Counted from the stretch's first letter, positions 27,126 to 36,560 are shown. The stretch is 64,000 nucleotides of DNA from Bacillus salacetis (GCF_003581585.1 NZ_QXIR01000015.1:43171-107170); one strand, 5' to 3'. The notes: generated from the letters alone by a model not told the origin. Program-made: numbers and translations.

Positions 27126-27827
27126 CTATTCTCCTAATAAGTCCTTGTCTACAATCAAAGTGGAGTGGGCAAGGAAGCCTTCTGCAAATGCAAGTCCGGC
27201 TGATTTCCCCATGATCCTTTCCCTTGCCTCTACCGATTCCAGATACCCTTCTGTCAGAGGGGTCTGCACACTTCCTTCTGAACTGGTAAATTGGCTTTGA
27301 TATGCTTCCAAGCTTTTAATTTTTGTATTTATGTAATCTTCTATATCTATGACAAAGTCCGGATGGTGAAAACCGTTAATCATGTAAAAATATAACGCAG
27401 ATGGTTTATGGGAATCACCTAAGGCAGCTTCTCCGTATTTCTTTATCCCTGCCGAGAAGAAGGCTTCCTTAATAAGAGCAGAGGCATTTCCATGGTCGGG
27501 ATGCCTGTCAACTTCAAATGGAGCAAAAACGATCTTGGGTTTGTATCTTCTGATTATACCTACAATCTTGTCAATATTTTCTTTATTTATGTATAATCCC
27601 CGGTCAGGCATCCCGAGATTTATTCGTTTATGGACACCGAGAATGGAAGCAGCTTCTTCTGCTTCCTTTATTCTGGATTCAGGGGTTCCATTTGAAGACA
27701 TTTCTGCCCTGGTCAAGTCACAAATCAGGATTTTCTTTCCTCTGGCCGCATATTTGGCCAATGTACCTCCCATCCCGATTTCCACATCATCGGAATGAGC
27801 CCCGAATGCAAGTATGTCAACCTTCAT
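27126..27827 (-). CDS. bshB1: Bacillithiol deacetylase BshB1
   Basis: A 233-residue LmbE/PIG-L family zinc deacetylase. The start is set at ATG 27827 ([14 protein letters not shown]), not at the open-frame beginning 27947. Zinc ligands are visible in AHSDDVEIG (H12, D15) and in DRHPDH further on. It removes acetyl from GlcNAc-malate, the second bacillithiol step. It overlaps the mgsA end by 11 bp and is followed by bshA. Confidence 0.94.
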   Translation of the reverse strand: MKVDILAFGAHSDDVEIGMGGTLAKYAARGKKILICDLTRAEMSSNGTPESRIKEAEEAASILGVHKRINLGMPDRGLYINKENIDKIVGIIRRYKPKIVFAPFEVDRHPDHGNASALIKEAFFSAGIKKYGEAALGDSHKPSALYFYMINGFHHPDFVIDIEDYINTKIKSLEAYQSQFTSSEGSVQTPLTEGYLESVEARERIMGKSAGLAFAEGFLAHSTLIVDKDLLGE

Positions 27828-28239
27828 TACTATTCTCCTCATTTTCCTTTGCAATTTCACGCCACTGTATATCGCCCCGCTCAAGTCCTTTAACAAGCAC
27901 TTCGGCCGTTCCCATATTTGTGGCCAATGGAACAGAATAGACATCACATAACCTGATCAGAGCAGAAACATCCGGCTCATGCGGCTGTGCAGTCAATGGA
28001 TCACGGAAGAAAATCACGACATCCATTTTGTTATTGGCTATAAAAGATCCAATTTCCTGGTCTCCGCCTAAAGGACCTGACTTAAACCGGTGAATCTCCA
28101 GCCCTGTTTCTTCATTAATTCTTTTACCTGTTGTCCCGGTAGCAAATAAGCTGTGTTTCTGAAAGGTTTCTTTATATGCAAGAACGAATCGAATAAGATT
28201 ATCTTTCTTTTTATCATGAGCAACCAATGCGATATTCAA
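27817..28239 (-). CDS. mgsA: Methylglyoxal synthase
   Basis: A 140-residue enzyme converting dihydroxyacetone phosphate to methylglyoxal. It is read from TTG 28239 with AGGTG six bases upstream, giving the usual N-terminus [13 protein letters not shown]. Conserved features are [17 protein letters not shown] (with the catalytic Asp) and [12 protein letters not shown]. It lies between dapB and bshB1 as in B. subtilis; coupling to bacillithiol genes fits the need to detoxify methylglyoxal (inference). Confidence 0.93.
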   Translation of the reverse strand: MNIALVAHDKKKDNLIRFVLAYKETFQKHSLFATGTTGKRINEETGLEIHRFKSGPLGGDQEIGSFIANNKMDVVIFFRDPLTAQPHEPDVSALIRLCDVYSVPLATNMGTAEVLVKGLERGDIQWREIAKENEENSNEG

Positions 28240-28454
28240 CACAATCACCTCTTTTTTATAGATCAGTTCCCTTAGCAAGGGTCACTGCTTTCAGAAATAT
28301 CCCCAGTGCCAGTCATGGTTTTTCCTCTTGTTATCCAGGCTCCCGGGTGCACATTAGAGCATTTTCCTCAAACAAAATATATACTTTTTCAGTAAGTGGT
28401 GGAGCCAGATGACCTGTCCTTTCATCCGCTTGAATGACTTGCCTCTACTGAATG

Positions 28455-29255
28455 TCAATCCAAAATGTTCTCTAACCCGTAAACTAAAGTATCAAGTTTA
28501 ATGACGGTCTCAACACATACTTTAACTCCCGACATAAAGGAAGACCTGTTGTAGGAATCATGCCGGATTGTCAAAGTCTGGCCGTCTGCTCCAAACATGA
28601 CCTGCTGGTGGGCAATCAAACCAGGCAGTCTGACACTGTGAATATGCATTCCTTCATAATCCGCGCCTCTGGCTCCTCTTATCGTCTCTTTCTCGCCTGG
28701 ATGCCCTTGGGTTTTCGGTTCTCGCTGGGATGCAATCATCTCCGCAGTCTTTACTGCTGTTCCAGACGGGGCATCAAGCTTTTGATCATGATGAAGCTCA
28801 ATGATTTCTACATCATCAAAATATTTTGCAGCCATTTGCGAGAACTTCATCATCAAGACCGCTCCTATCGCGAAATTTGGTGCAATAATGCAGCCAATTT
28901 TTTTTTCGGCGGCCATCATCTTCAATTCCTCTAACTGCTCCGTTGAGAATCCCGTGGTTCCCACAACCGGCCTCACACCATATTCCAATGCTGTTTTAGT
29001 ATGTATGTACCCTGTTTCCGGAGTGGTAAGGTCTATTAAAACATCCGGGGTTTCCTCTTCGAAACATTCGTTGATGTCCGTGTAAACAGATACTTCTGAA
29101 TTCACAAATCCTTCTATATCACTGAGCTTCTTTCCATTATTCTTGTTGTCCAGGACACTTATCAGTTTGAAGCCTTCCGTGTTCTCTGCCATTTTGACCG
29201 CTTCTTTTCCCATCCTTCCCCTTGGTCCGGCTATCGTCACTTTAATTGGTGCCAT
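28455..29255 (-). CDS. dapB: 4-hydroxy-tetrahydrodipicolinate reductase
   Basis: A 266-residue enzyme of the lysine, diaminopimelate and dipicolinate route. The nucleotide-binding motif [13 protein letters not shown] is at the start, and the signature [15 protein letters not shown] carries the catalytic His and Lys. It overlaps the end of ypjD by 14 bp. Diaminopimelate feeds peptidoglycan and dipicolinate feeds spores. Complete and typical in length. Confidence 0.95.
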   Translation of the reverse strand: MAPIKVTIAGPRGRMGKEAVKMAENTEGFKLISVLDNKNNGKKLSDIEGFVNSEVSVYTDINECFEEETPDVLIDLTTPETGYIHTKTALEYGVRPVVGTTGFSTEQLEELKMMAAEKKIGCIIAPNFAIGAVLMMKFSQMAAKYFDDVEIIELHHDQKLDAPSGTAVKTAEMIASQREPKTQGHPGEKETIRGARGADYEGMHIHSVRLPGLIAHQQVMFGADGQTLTIRHDSYNRSSFMSGVKVCVETVIKLDTLVYGLENILD

Positions 29256-29595
29256 GATTGTCTTCCTCCTCTTTGCGTGTCCAGCGATCCCTGTCTCTTG
29301 TATTGAATTTATCCATTACGGTATCATGTGCTTTTTCAAGATCAATTCCTAACGAATTAGCCAGGCATGTTACCACAAACTGTATGTCGCCAAGTTCTTC
29401 TTCAATGGTATTTTCCTTCTCTGTACTCTTCTTCGGTTTCTCTCCATAATAATGGTTTATTTCTCTTGCAAGTTCGCCCATTTCTTCCGTCAATCTTGCC
29501 ATCATAGCCAGAGGGCTGAAATACCCTTCCTTAAACTGGCCTATATATGTATCTACTTCCTGCTGCATTTCTTTGATGGTTTTATGATTATCCAT
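29242..29595 (-). CDS. ypjD: MazG-like nucleotide pyrophosphohydrolase YpjD
   Basis: A 117-residue single MazG-type domain. The metal-binding helix pair [11 protein letters not shown] and [16 protein letters not shown] gives the EExxE/ExxD pattern. It likely hydrolyses non-canonical or excess NTPs to NMP and pyrophosphate; the substrate is not evident. It is the first gene of the ypjD-dapB transcript and has a good sigma-A promoter upstream. Confidence 0.88.
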   Translation of the reverse strand: MDNHKTIKEMQQEVDTYIGQFKEGYFSPLAMMARLTEEMGELAREINHYYGEKPKKSTEKENTIEEELGDIQFVVTCLANSLGIDLEKAHDTVMDKFNTRDRDRWTRKEEEDNHGTN

Positions 29596-29622
29596 AATAA
29601 CACCTCGCTAATTTCTTATATT

Positions 29623-29651
29623 ATGTTAGCTAAGAAAGTGGTTTTTGACAA
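29623..29651 (-). promoter_or_regulatory. Sigma-A promoter of ypjD-dapB
   Basis: -35 TTGTCA (29646-29651), 17-base spacer, -10 TAACAT (29623-29628), 28 bases before the ypjD start. Confidence 0.6.
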
Positions 29652-29795
29652 ATAATTAAACTATACCAATTCCGGCTCAGCCGATTGCCTCGCATTTCAA
29701 TTATAACAGTAAACCTGCCAATCCCAACTTTATTAAAAAAGGGCTTATTGATAGTTTCTATAGGTTCCTATATAATTGCTCTGGTGTAACACAAA

Positions 29796-29987
29796 GGCTG
29801 TTTTCGCATATATGGTTGCTTTCGGAAAAATCCAAGGTGCCGGATTTGTTCCCATGTTTCAAAGGTTTCACTCTCGAAAAAGAACGAGCGGCTCTTTTCT
29901 TCCCTGCCCACCGGGGTTTTTACGGCGATTTACCAGGTCTTTATTTAAAATTTAAAGTGAATAGCAACAAAGTTTACGAAAAGAGCC
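29796..29987 (+). repeat. MITE-like element, copy B
   Basis: 192 bp with long imperfect terminal inverted repeats: left GGCTGTTTTCG...GGTTGCTTTC, right GAATAGCAACAAAGTTTACGAAAAGAGCC. The core holds a second inverted segment around CTCTCGAAAAAGAACGAGCGGCTC. No open frame that could encode a transposase. It is nearly colinear with copies at 36375 and 63801 and inverted relative to 4696. It sits between divergent ypjD and ypjC. Confidence 0.8.
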
Positions 29988-30165
29988 AAGACAAAGGCTG
30001 AAGCAGCTGATCAGCGCCGAATGGACTGGAGGAGCAACTTCAGTATGAGATAAAAGGAAGAGCAAATTGATTCAAAGATCATTTCCAGATTATCCATTTG
30101 AATGGTCACGGGCTGCTTATAGAGTGCACTGCTCAGCAGTCGAGAAAAAAAGGAGCATGGAAGTC

Positions 30166-30234
30166 ATGCCATCCAAGCTGAAGAATCCACTTATCCTTCA
30201 GAAAACTAAATACAAGAACGATCGGAGGAATTAA
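30166..30234 (+). CDS. Possible 22-codon leader ORF of ypjC
   Basis: A short frame from ATG 30166 (AAAGGAG ten bases upstream) to TAA 30234; the stop overlaps the ypjC ribosome site CGGAGGAATTAA. The peptide is rich in Lys and Arg. This arrangement suggests translational coupling, but the frame is short enough to be chance. Confidence 0.25.
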   Translation: MPSKLKNPLILQKTKYKNDRRN

Positions 30235-30238
30235 AACA

Positions 30239-31111
30239 ATGAAAATCGGACTCAGGTATAAAAATATTTTCTTCATCATACTGGGGTCTGCCATTTTTGC
30301 ATTTGGGCTTGTCCACTTTAATATGCAGAACGAATTGGCAGAAGGCGGGTTTACAGGGATTACACTGCTATTATATTTTCTTGCCGGTATCGACCCTTCT
30401 TATTCCAATCTTGCCTTGAACATCCCTATCTTTTTTATCGGATGGAAGTTTTTGGGCAGGAGGGCATTTTACTATACCATTATCGGGACAATAAGTCTCT
30501 CAGCTTTCCTTTGGATCTTTCAGAGATATCAGATGAGAATTCCTTTGGAAGGAGATTTATTTCTGGCTGCACTTTTTGCAGGCGCCTTCCTCGGTGTCGG
30601 ACTCGGGATAATCTTCAGATACGGAGGGACTACTGGCGGAGTAGATATCATTGCAAGGCTGGTCCATAAATATGTGGGCTGGAGCATGGGGAAAACGATG
30701 TTCATGTTTGATGCTGTCGTCATTTCTGCTTCCCTAATAACCTATCTGGGTTACAGAGAGGCAATGTATACCCTTGTAGCCGTTTTCGTCGGGGCCAGGG
30801 TCATCGACTTCATGCAGGAAGGTGCCTACGCCGCCAGAGGTGCCATGATTATTTCCAGCAAACATGAAGAAATTGCCGACACTATCATAGAAAAAATGGA
30901 CCGGGGTGTCACTGTCCTTAAAGGACATGGCTCATTTACAAAAGAAGACCGAAACGTCCTGTATTGTGTAGTTGGCAAAAATGAAATTGTCCGTTTAAAG
31001 AACATCATCAGTTTTGTGGACCCGCACGCTTTTGTATCGGTGACAGTCGTCCACGATGTATTAGGAGAAGGATTCACACTGGATGAAAACAAGAATCCTC
31101 TGGAAGATTAA
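30239..31111 (+). CDS. ypjC: YitT family membrane protein YpjC
   Basis: A 290-residue protein with about five membrane helices in the first 200 residues and a C-terminal cytoplasmic DUF2179 domain (VTVLKGHGSFTKEDRNVLYCVV is diagnostic). SD GGAGGAA precedes ATG 30239. The position after dapB/ypjD matches B. subtilis ypjC, though here it is on the opposite strand to its neighbours. YitT proteins are proposed small-molecule transporters or sensors; no substrate is known. Confidence 0.88.
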   Translation: MKIGLRYKNIFFIILGSAIFAFGLVHFNMQNELAEGGFTGITLLLYFLAGIDPSYSNLALNIPIFFIGWKFLGRRAFYYTIIGTISLSAFLWIFQRYQMRIPLEGDLFLAALFAGAFLGVGLGIIFRYGGTTGGVDIIARLVHKYVGWSMGKTMFMFDAVVISASLITYLGYREAMYTLVAVFVGARVIDFMQEGAYAARGAMIISSKHEEIADTIIEKMDRGVTVLKGHGSFTKEDRNVLYCVVGKNEIVRLKNIISFVDPHAFVSVTVVHDVLGEGFTLDENKNPLED

Positions 31112-31121
31112 TGTTACAGCC

Positions 31122-31158
31122 ATAAAAAAACTTCCCGGATTACGGGAAGTTTTTTTAT
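31122..31158 (+). terminator. Bidirectional terminator between ypjC and the Zn peptidase
   Basis: Perfect stem AAAAAAACTTCCCG / CGGGAAGTTTTTTT with a 5-base loop. Confidence 0.92.
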
Positions 31159-31835
31159 TCTTCACCCTGCATCCCTGTAAATATAAGGACAAGGCGAAGC
31201 AATTCGATTATTGCTACAGCAGCAGCGGCTACATACGTCATGGCAGCAGCGTTAAGTACTTTCTTGGCATGGCGTTCTTCTTCATTGCGTATCAGTCCAA
31301 GGGATACAATTTGATCCATCGCCCTGGAGGATGCATTGAATTCAACCGGAAGCGTGATCAATTGAAACAAGACTCCGGCTGCCATCAAGACAATCCCTAA
31401 CAAGAACATACCGGATAGTCGGCTAAAGATACCTATCATGATAAAAACCCAAGATAAATTGGAACCCAGATTAGCTACTGGAACAAGCGCATGCCTGAAC
31501 CGAAGGAAACTGTAATTCTGGCTGTCCTGTATGGCATGTCCAACTTCATGTGCTGCAACAGCGGCACCCGCCACAGAATGGCCATGATAGTTATCCGGTG
31601 ACAATGCAACAGTTTTATTTAAAGGGTTATAATGATCGCTTAGAAATCCACGGCCTTCAACCACTTTCACTTGATGCAATCCGTTGGCATCCAGTATTCG
31701 GCGGGCCATTTCGGCGCCGGTCATTCCGGATGTCGTTGCCACTCGTGCATATTTGTTGAATGTCTTTTTGACATTCATGCTTGCAAGTACTGGAATCAGT
31801 GAAATCAAAATGAAATAAAGGATTAACCCTCCCAT
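31155..31835 (-). CDS. YugP-like zinc metallopeptidase, membrane-bound
   Basis: A 226-residue protein with an N-terminal membrane helix, the zinc site AAHEVGHAIQ (HExxH) near residue 92-96, and two or three hydrophobic helices in the C-terminal half. This is the YugP family. It may cleave membrane-associated peptides, substrate unknown. In B. subtilis yugP lies elsewhere, so its place between ypjC and ypjB is a local difference. All catalytic residues seem present. Confidence 0.87.
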   Translation of the reverse strand: MGGLILYFILISLIPVLASMNVKKTFNKYARVATTSGMTGAEMARRILDANGLHQVKVVEGRGFLSDHYNPLNKTVALSPDNYHGHSVAGAAVAAHEVGHAIQDSQNYSFLRFRHALVPVANLGSNLSWVFIMIGIFSRLSGMFLLGIVLMAAGVLFQLITLPVEFNASSRAMDQIVSLGLIRNEEERHAKKVLNAAAMTYVAAAAVAIIELLRLVLIFTGMQGEE

Positions 31836-31891
31836 TTCAAACCTCCATCTAGTTGTAGTTACTCAAATTTTATCTCCAGCCCATATGGTTG

Positions 31892-32683
31892 TCAATCCTT
31901 TTGCCTTTCTGACTTGGAATGCTGCGATTCACCCCTATATTTTCTCCAGCCGACATAAGATAATGTAAGGATAATGATACTTCCAGTTGTTGTGATCACC
32001 CACCAAAGTGAAGGATCTGCCTCGTCTTCGGTCAATCCATCGAACAAATCTTCCAGGTCATTTTCCAATGTATTCAGCTCATTCATCGTTTCTTTAACAC
32101 TGCCGTCTTCGTTTCGATACCGGTCGATGAAGGTAATCCTTGAATCAAGCTGCTGAACTTTTTCTACAGGTACATCAAGTTTGATACTTGGCTGGATAAT
32201 ACTATATTTTGTCAAAAACTGATTCAATCTTGTTTGATATTCTTCTGCATCCCCTGTACTTGCGGCATCCTGAACCTGTTGAAAAGCTGACATGATCGGT
32301 TTTTCCATCTCTGTCCACAGGGGTTGGTGCTGAGAGTATATCGTATCCATAACAAGTCTGAAGGTAATGACTGAATTCATTCTTTGCTCAATTGATTCAG
32401 AGGAATTAGCAAGCGATTGTAGAGCACTTTCATGGGAAACCGTCAGAATCCTCAGTTCATCCATGGTAAAGGAACGGTTCCTGGCGTTGACTTCAGCGAA
32501 TTTATCGGAAAAATATTGTAATAGTTGCTTTGCTTCATCATATCTGCCGGATTTGGCCATCTGTAAGGCCTCATCCGAGATGCTATCCAGTTCTGATAAT
32601 GATGTCCCTTCTGCAGAGGAATGCAGCGGTGAGATCATCAAAAAAATGAGCAGCGCCATAAAGATCGATCTGAATAATTTCAT
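31892..32683 (-). CDS. ypjB: Sporulation protein YpjB
   Basis: A 263-residue exported protein. A signal peptide covers about 1-24, a long helical domain follows (TPR-like, Ser/Glu/Gln-rich), and a membrane helix near 230-247 (VITTTGSIIILTLSYVGW) anchors it, ending in a short basic tail. The family is annotated as sporulation-related. It precedes ypjA on the map and follows the Zn peptidase by 57 bp. Molecular role is unknown. Confidence 0.85.
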   Translation of the reverse strand: MKLFRSIFMALLIFLMISPLHSSAEGTSLSELDSISDEALQMAKSGRYDEAKQLLQYFSDKFAEVNARNRSFTMDELRILTVSHESALQSLANSSESIEQRMNSVITFRLVMDTIYSQHQPLWTEMEKPIMSAFQQVQDAASTGDAEEYQTRLNQFLTKYSIIQPSIKLDVPVEKVQQLDSRITFIDRYRNEDGSVKETMNELNTLENDLEDLFDGLTEDEADPSLWWVITTTGSIIILTLSYVGWRKYRGESQHSKSERQKD

Positions 32684-32768
32684 ACTTGTCCCCCCTCAAA
32701 CTACTAATAAATTGTATGAGGGCTTGGACAAGAGTAGACCTTATATTTGTTAATACCAAGCTGAAAGC

Positions 32769-33356
32769 CTATACAAGATATCGCCTTTCCACTTTTCTTG
32801 TAAAATAGTAGCAGAGTAAGAGGGAAAGAATACTCAGCCAAAAGGTGAAATACCCTATCTCCCTTATATAAAGATGAAGCTGTGAGTAAACAGGGAACTG
32901 CATGAATACGTAATCAATGATGTCATTATGAAGCGTCCATATCGCAGCCGCCATTATATGCCATACCTTTACTCTGTAATAAGGAGAATACAGAATTCCC
33001 TGAACAGCCATGGCGAAGTGTGAACCAATCAGCATATACCCCTGCCACGACAAATCACCAGAGACCGACAGCGTAAGCAGGTTCATAACCACCGCCCAAA
33101 TTCCATATTTAAACAATGTTACAAGTGCTAACGCTTCCATAAGCGGCCAGTTCCTTTTCATCAAAAAGGCTGCTACCACAAAACAAAAGAAAAGGCTCGC
33201 GGTCGGACTGTCAGGAACGAAAATCAAAAAATGAGGTTCGGTTCTTTCCAGTTGCGGCAGATACCATATATATCCGTAAATAGTACCGAGGACGTTTATG
33301 ACCAATAGCAGGGTCAGGAATGATTTATGAGTGAGATAAGTAAAAAGTTGATTCAT
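32769..33356 (-). CDS. ypjA: DUF1405 membrane protein YpjA
   Basis: A 195-residue protein with about six membrane helices (first at about 12-30). The HNDIIDYVF stretch and the FVPDSPTASLFFC segment are characteristic of DUF1405. A short cytoplasmic tail ends in KVERRYLV. It lies between qcrC (upstream in transcription) and ypjB. No function is known. Confidence 0.87.
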   Translation of the reverse strand: MNQLFTYLTHKSFLTLLLVINVLGTIYGYIWYLPQLERTEPHFLIFVPDSPTASLFFCFVVAAFLMKRNWPLMEALALVTLFKYGIWAVVMNLLTLSVSGDLSWQGYMLIGSHFAMAVQGILYSPYYRVKVWHIMAAAIWTLHNDIIDYVFMQFPVYSQLHLYIREIGYFTFWLSILSLLLCYYFTRKVERRYLV

Positions 33357-33452
33357 GCTTTCTCCTTTAATGGTGTGAATTTCATAACTAACTTAGATTA
33401 TAAAGAAATCCGGAAAGATTATCCACAAATCTCCACATAACAGATAGAAAGT

Positions 33453-33485
33453 AAAAAAGACCCGGCAGCATGCCGGGTCTTTTCA
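33453..33485 (-). terminator. Terminator of the qcrABC operon
   Basis: Stem AAAGACCCGGCATG / CATGCCGGGTCTTT style palindrome with T runs on both strands, one base after the qcrC stop. Confidence 0.92.
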
Positions 33486-34256
33486 TCATTCTCCTCCAAG
33501 CTCAGAGATGAATGTTGCGAGCTTATCAAGCTCTTCTTCAGTACCTTTGAACTGGCCGGCAGGCATTCCTGGCGGCTTACCGTTCACTGCGATATCAGCG
33601 ATTTCTTCTTTGCTCAGCTCAATGCCAGCTAAAGAAGGTGCAGCTGCTCCGCCTTGGAGAGTATCCCCGTGGCAGTTGATACAGCCGTTCTCCTGATAAA
33701 TCTTATATCCTTCAGCTTCCGTGTCAACTTCAACTTCCTCAACAATCTGCCCCTGCTTTTCAGCTGCTTCCCAGTCATGGTTGACAACAGATTCCCAGGT
33801 AAGGAATACTGTCGCGGCAAGAGCCAAAAGCATGAATCCTGTCGCGAAAGGACGTTTAACAGGACGGCGGTGTGGACCGCGGTCGATGAATGGAGCTAGA
33901 AGAAGAGCTCCGAAAGCAAGTCCTGGAATAACAAACGCTCCGATGACATTATATGGACCGGATGCATAAGTATACTTCAATAATTGATAAAGAAATAAGA
34001 AATACCAGTCAGGTAATGGAATATATCCCGCGTCCGTTGGATCGGCAATTCGTTCTAGCGGCGATGGATGTGCAACCGTCAAACAAAGATAACCGATAAG
34101 GAATACCGCCCCAACCAACCATTCCTTCAATAGGAAGTTTGGCCAGAAGGCTTCCGTTTTTCCAGGGAACTCGGAATAATCTTTCGGAATATTAGGCTTA
34201 CGTTCTGCAGGCACACGAGAGTCGCCTACGAACTTCATCCCTTTTCCTCTATGCAT
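33486..34256 (-). CDS. qcrC: Menaquinol:cytochrome c reductase, cytochrome b/c subunit
   Basis: A 256-residue fusion: the N-terminal half matches subunit IV of the b6-type complex with three membrane helices (PLPDWYFLFLYQLLKY is the ef-loop quinol-site signature), and the C-terminal 60 residues form a cytochrome c domain with the heme motif CINCHG. Met ligand candidates occur in PPGMPAGQFKG. It is last of qcrA-qcrB-qcrC and passes electrons from menaquinol to the cytochrome c oxidase. Complete. Confidence 0.96.
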   Translation of the reverse strand: MHRGKGMKFVGDSRVPAERKPNIPKDYSEFPGKTEAFWPNFLLKEWLVGAVFLIGYLCLTVAHPSPLERIADPTDAGYIPLPDWYFLFLYQLLKYTYASGPYNVIGAFVIPGLAFGALLLAPFIDRGPHRRPVKRPFATGFMLLALAATVFLTWESVVNHDWEAAEKQGQIVEEVEVDTEAEGYKIYQENGCINCHGDTLQGGAAAPSLAGIELSKEEIADIAVNGKPPGMPAGQFKGTEEELDKLATFISELGGE

Positions 34257-34314
34257 AGTGTCCCCTCCTTATTAATTAAGGTGATTCAATCAATAACCTG
34301 TTGAATCGAATATC

Positions 34315-34989
34315 TTACAATGGGCCTGAAATCCCTTGTTTACGGATCATCAAGAAGTGAGCTCCCATCAATCCAAGCAATGCTGCCGGAAGGAAGAACA
34401 CGTGGATGGCAAAGAAACGAGTAAGCGTCTGCGCACCGACAATATGAGGATCACCGGCAAGAAGCGTCTTGACCTGTTCTCCGATAAACGGTGTCGCAGC
34501 TGCGATTTCAAGACCAACTTTTGTCGCAAACAGCGCTTTCATATCCCATGGTAATAGATATCCTGTGAAACCAAGACCAAGCATTACGAAGAAGATTAAC
34601 ACTCCGACTACCCAGTTCAATTCACGAGGTTTTTTGTATGCTCCTTGGAAAAAGACACGTAACGTATGTAAGAACATCATTACAATTACCAGACTAGCTC
34701 CCCAGTGATGCATACCGCGGACGATTTGTCCGAATGCCACTTCATTTTGAAGGTAATATACAGATTGCCAAGCGTTTTGGATATCCGGAACGTAGTACAT
34801 AGTCAGGAACATTCCAGATAAGATCTGAATGACTGTCACGAAGAAAGTCAAACCGCCAAAGCAGTAAACGAATGCAGAGAAATGATGTGCAGGGTTAACA
34901 TGCTCAGGCACTTCATGATCAGCGATATCGCGCCACAAAGGCGTAATGTCCAAACGCTCATCAACCCAATCATACATTTTGTTCAGCAC
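34315..34989 (-). CDS. qcrB: Menaquinol:cytochrome c reductase, cytochrome b subunit
   Basis: A 224-residue cytochrome b6-type protein with four membrane helices. Heme ligand histidines are found in GMHHWGASLV and in the C-terminal half (AIHVFFLPAALLG). Start is GTG 34989 with GGAGG eight bases before. It carries the two b hemes and quinone sites together with QcrC. It lies 15 bp after qcrA. Confidence 0.96.
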   Translation of the reverse strand: MLNKMYDWVDERLDITPLWRDIADHEVPEHVNPAHHFSAFVYCFGGLTFFVTVIQILSGMFLTMYYVPDIQNAWQSVYYLQNEVAFGQIVRGMHHWGASLVIVMMFLHTLRVFFQGAYKKPRELNWVVGVLIFFVMLGLGFTGYLLPWDMKALFATKVGLEIAAATPFIGEQVKTLLAGDPHIVGAQTLTRFFAIHVFFLPAALLGLMGAHFLMIRKQGISGPL

Positions 34990-35003
34990 GGATTACGCCT
35001 CCT

Positions 35004-35513
35004 TTACTTTACTAGATTATTTGGTTCTGCTTTTCCGAGGTATAAGATACCGTCATTAACTTTTGTTGGATATACATCCAATGGTGCTGTCGGCGGTGTT
35101 CCCGGGATGTTCTTCCCGTTCTTCTCGTAAAGGCCGCCATGGCAAGGGCAGTAGAACATGTTTTCATGGTTCTTGTCCCCATTCCAGTTAACTGTACAGC
35201 CCAAGTGTTTGCATACAGGTGAAAGTGCTACAATTTCACCATTTCCATCTTTGTAAACCCAAGCAGTCGATGTTACTTCAGAAGTGTACCATGCATCTAC
35301 TTGTTCGTAGCTGAAATCTACACGTACAGGTTCATTTGTTAATTCATCAACTTTTTGCTTCGTTGCAATGAAGTCCCCTCCAGCTTCTGCTTTCAGAACA
35401 GGATCCACTGCGAAACGAACCATTGGCATCAACATTCCGGCAGCCATGAAACCGCCTACACCAGTTAGCGTATAATTAAGGAATTGACGTCTTGATACAC
35501 GTTGTTTGCTCAT
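35004..35513 (-). CDS. qcrA: Menaquinol:cytochrome c reductase, Rieske iron-sulphur subunit
   Basis: A 169-residue Rieske protein. A twin-Arg-like KQRVSRRQFLNYTL start precedes one membrane helix. The [2Fe-2S] ligands are in CKHLGC and CPCHGG. It takes electrons from menaquinol at the outer membrane face. It is the first gene of qcrABC and has a clear sigma-A promoter. Confidence 0.96.
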   Translation of the reverse strand: MSKQRVSRRQFLNYTLTGVGGFMAAGMLMPMVRFAVDPVLKAEAGGDFIATKQKVDELTNEPVRVDFSYEQVDAWYTSEVTSTAWVYKDGNGEIVALSPVCKHLGCTVNWNGDKNHENMFYCPCHGGLYEKNGKNIPGTPPTAPLDVYPTKVNDGILYLGKAEPNNLVK

Positions 35514-35585
35514 CCTTATCCCCCCTCTATCATAAGGTCAGTCCGACGGACATTTTTCGCACAAATATAAAACTAGGACATAATA

Positions 35586-35614
35586 ATGATATATTAATCT
35601 CTCTATGAGGTCAA
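35586..35614 (-). promoter_or_regulatory. Sigma-A promoter of qcrABC
   Basis: -35 TTGACC (35609-35614), 17-base spacer, -10 TATCAT (35586-35591), 72 bases before the qcrA start. The AGGTCGAGTTATTGACC stretch around the -35 is a short imperfect repeat that could bind a regulator. Confidence 0.7.
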
Positions 35615-35658
35615 TAACTCGACCTTGAAAAAGATGTCAACAATGTGACTTTTTTAAG

Positions 35659-36123
35659 TCAAGCCTCTGCCTGCCATTTTTTCACGATAACATTCAGGAG
35701 CTGTTTCACTTGGTCTTCCATGATGGAATGCTTATATTTTTCATCCATATTATCCAAAGGGATGGATGGAAGCCACATAAGGCTGCGCTCAAGCTCCTCG
35801 CTGCTGAAGCGCCAGTCACTGTCGGATGTAAGAAAAAATACGTATTTGAACCCAGCATTTTTCATTGCAGATTTCCAATCATCCAATCTCTTTTCTGCAA
35901 TAGTCTTCTCTTCTGTGTTCAAGTAAGTGAATGCCGGGAACAGCATCAGCCTTCCCTTAAATTGATGCTCCAAGTGCATTGATAATAGGGAGATGAACTC
36001 CCCTTGAGCCGCGAAAGTCCTCATATCCTGTTCGAAGCCTACAGGCAGGAGAGGGATGACCGCAGTGTCGATAAACTTCTTTTCTTTAAGATAAAGATCT
36101 GCTTCTTTGCTATTCCAATTCAA
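35659..36123 (-). CDS. ypiF: YpiF family protein (DUF2487)
   Basis: A 154-residue cytoplasmic protein read from TTG 36123 with SD GAGGTG seven bases before. It contains VIPLLPVGFEQDMR and ends with the YKHSIMEDQVKQLL helix, both typical of DUF2487. It is directly upstream of qcrA as in B. subtilis, separated by the qcrA promoter. Function is unknown. Confidence 0.85.
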   Translation of the reverse strand: MNWNSKEADLYLKEKKFIDTAVIPLLPVGFEQDMRTFAAQGEFISLLSMHLEHQFKGRLMLFPAFTYLNTEEKTIAEKRLDDWKSAMKNAGFKYVFFLTSDSDWRFSSEELERSLMWLPSIPLDNMDEKYKHSIMEDQVKQLLNVIVKKWQAEA

Positions 36124-36374
36124 TATTCTACACCTCTTATTCGTCCTTATTCCCGATTATGTTATCACTAAATGAATAAGGATGAAAGTTTGAGACAGTG
36201 GAATAAGATTCGTTTTCATTACTATTTTATGGATTAGTATACTCATACTCTTCAGGAAGATTCATTAACTCGTTAAAGTCAGATTTTCGTTGGGGCTGGC
36301 AGCAGATTTCCACGGGGTTATTTGTTTAATGTCCTTACGATCCGTACTTCAGTCATTGAACAGGTTGTAACATA
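36124..36374. other. Gene-free spacer upstream of ypiF
   Basis: AT-rich sequence leading up to MITE copy C, with no supported frame. It must contain the ypiF promoter; AGTGATAACATAAT (36156-36169 on the minus strand) is a possible -10 region. Confidence 0.35.
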
Positions 36375-36560
36375 GGGATGGTTTCACATATTATTGTTGG
36401 TTTCGGAAAAGCCAAGTGCCGGATCCCCCCCCTGTAATACAAAGGTTTTACTCTCGAAAAAGAGCGAGCATCACTTTTCTTTCCTGCTCACAGGGGGTTC
36501 CCCGACGATTTACAAGGGTATTATTTGATTATATTGAATAGCAACAAAGTTAACGAAAAA
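36375..36560 (+). repeat. MITE-like element, copy C
   Basis: About 186 bp. The left end is diverged (GGGATGGTTTCAC), the middle TCGGAAAAGCC..GTGCCGGAT and CTCTCGAAAAAGAGCGAG is well kept, and the right end reads GAATAGCAACAAAGTTAACGAAAAA. The right end runs straight into the ypiB terminator, which replaces the last few bases. Confidence 0.78.
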
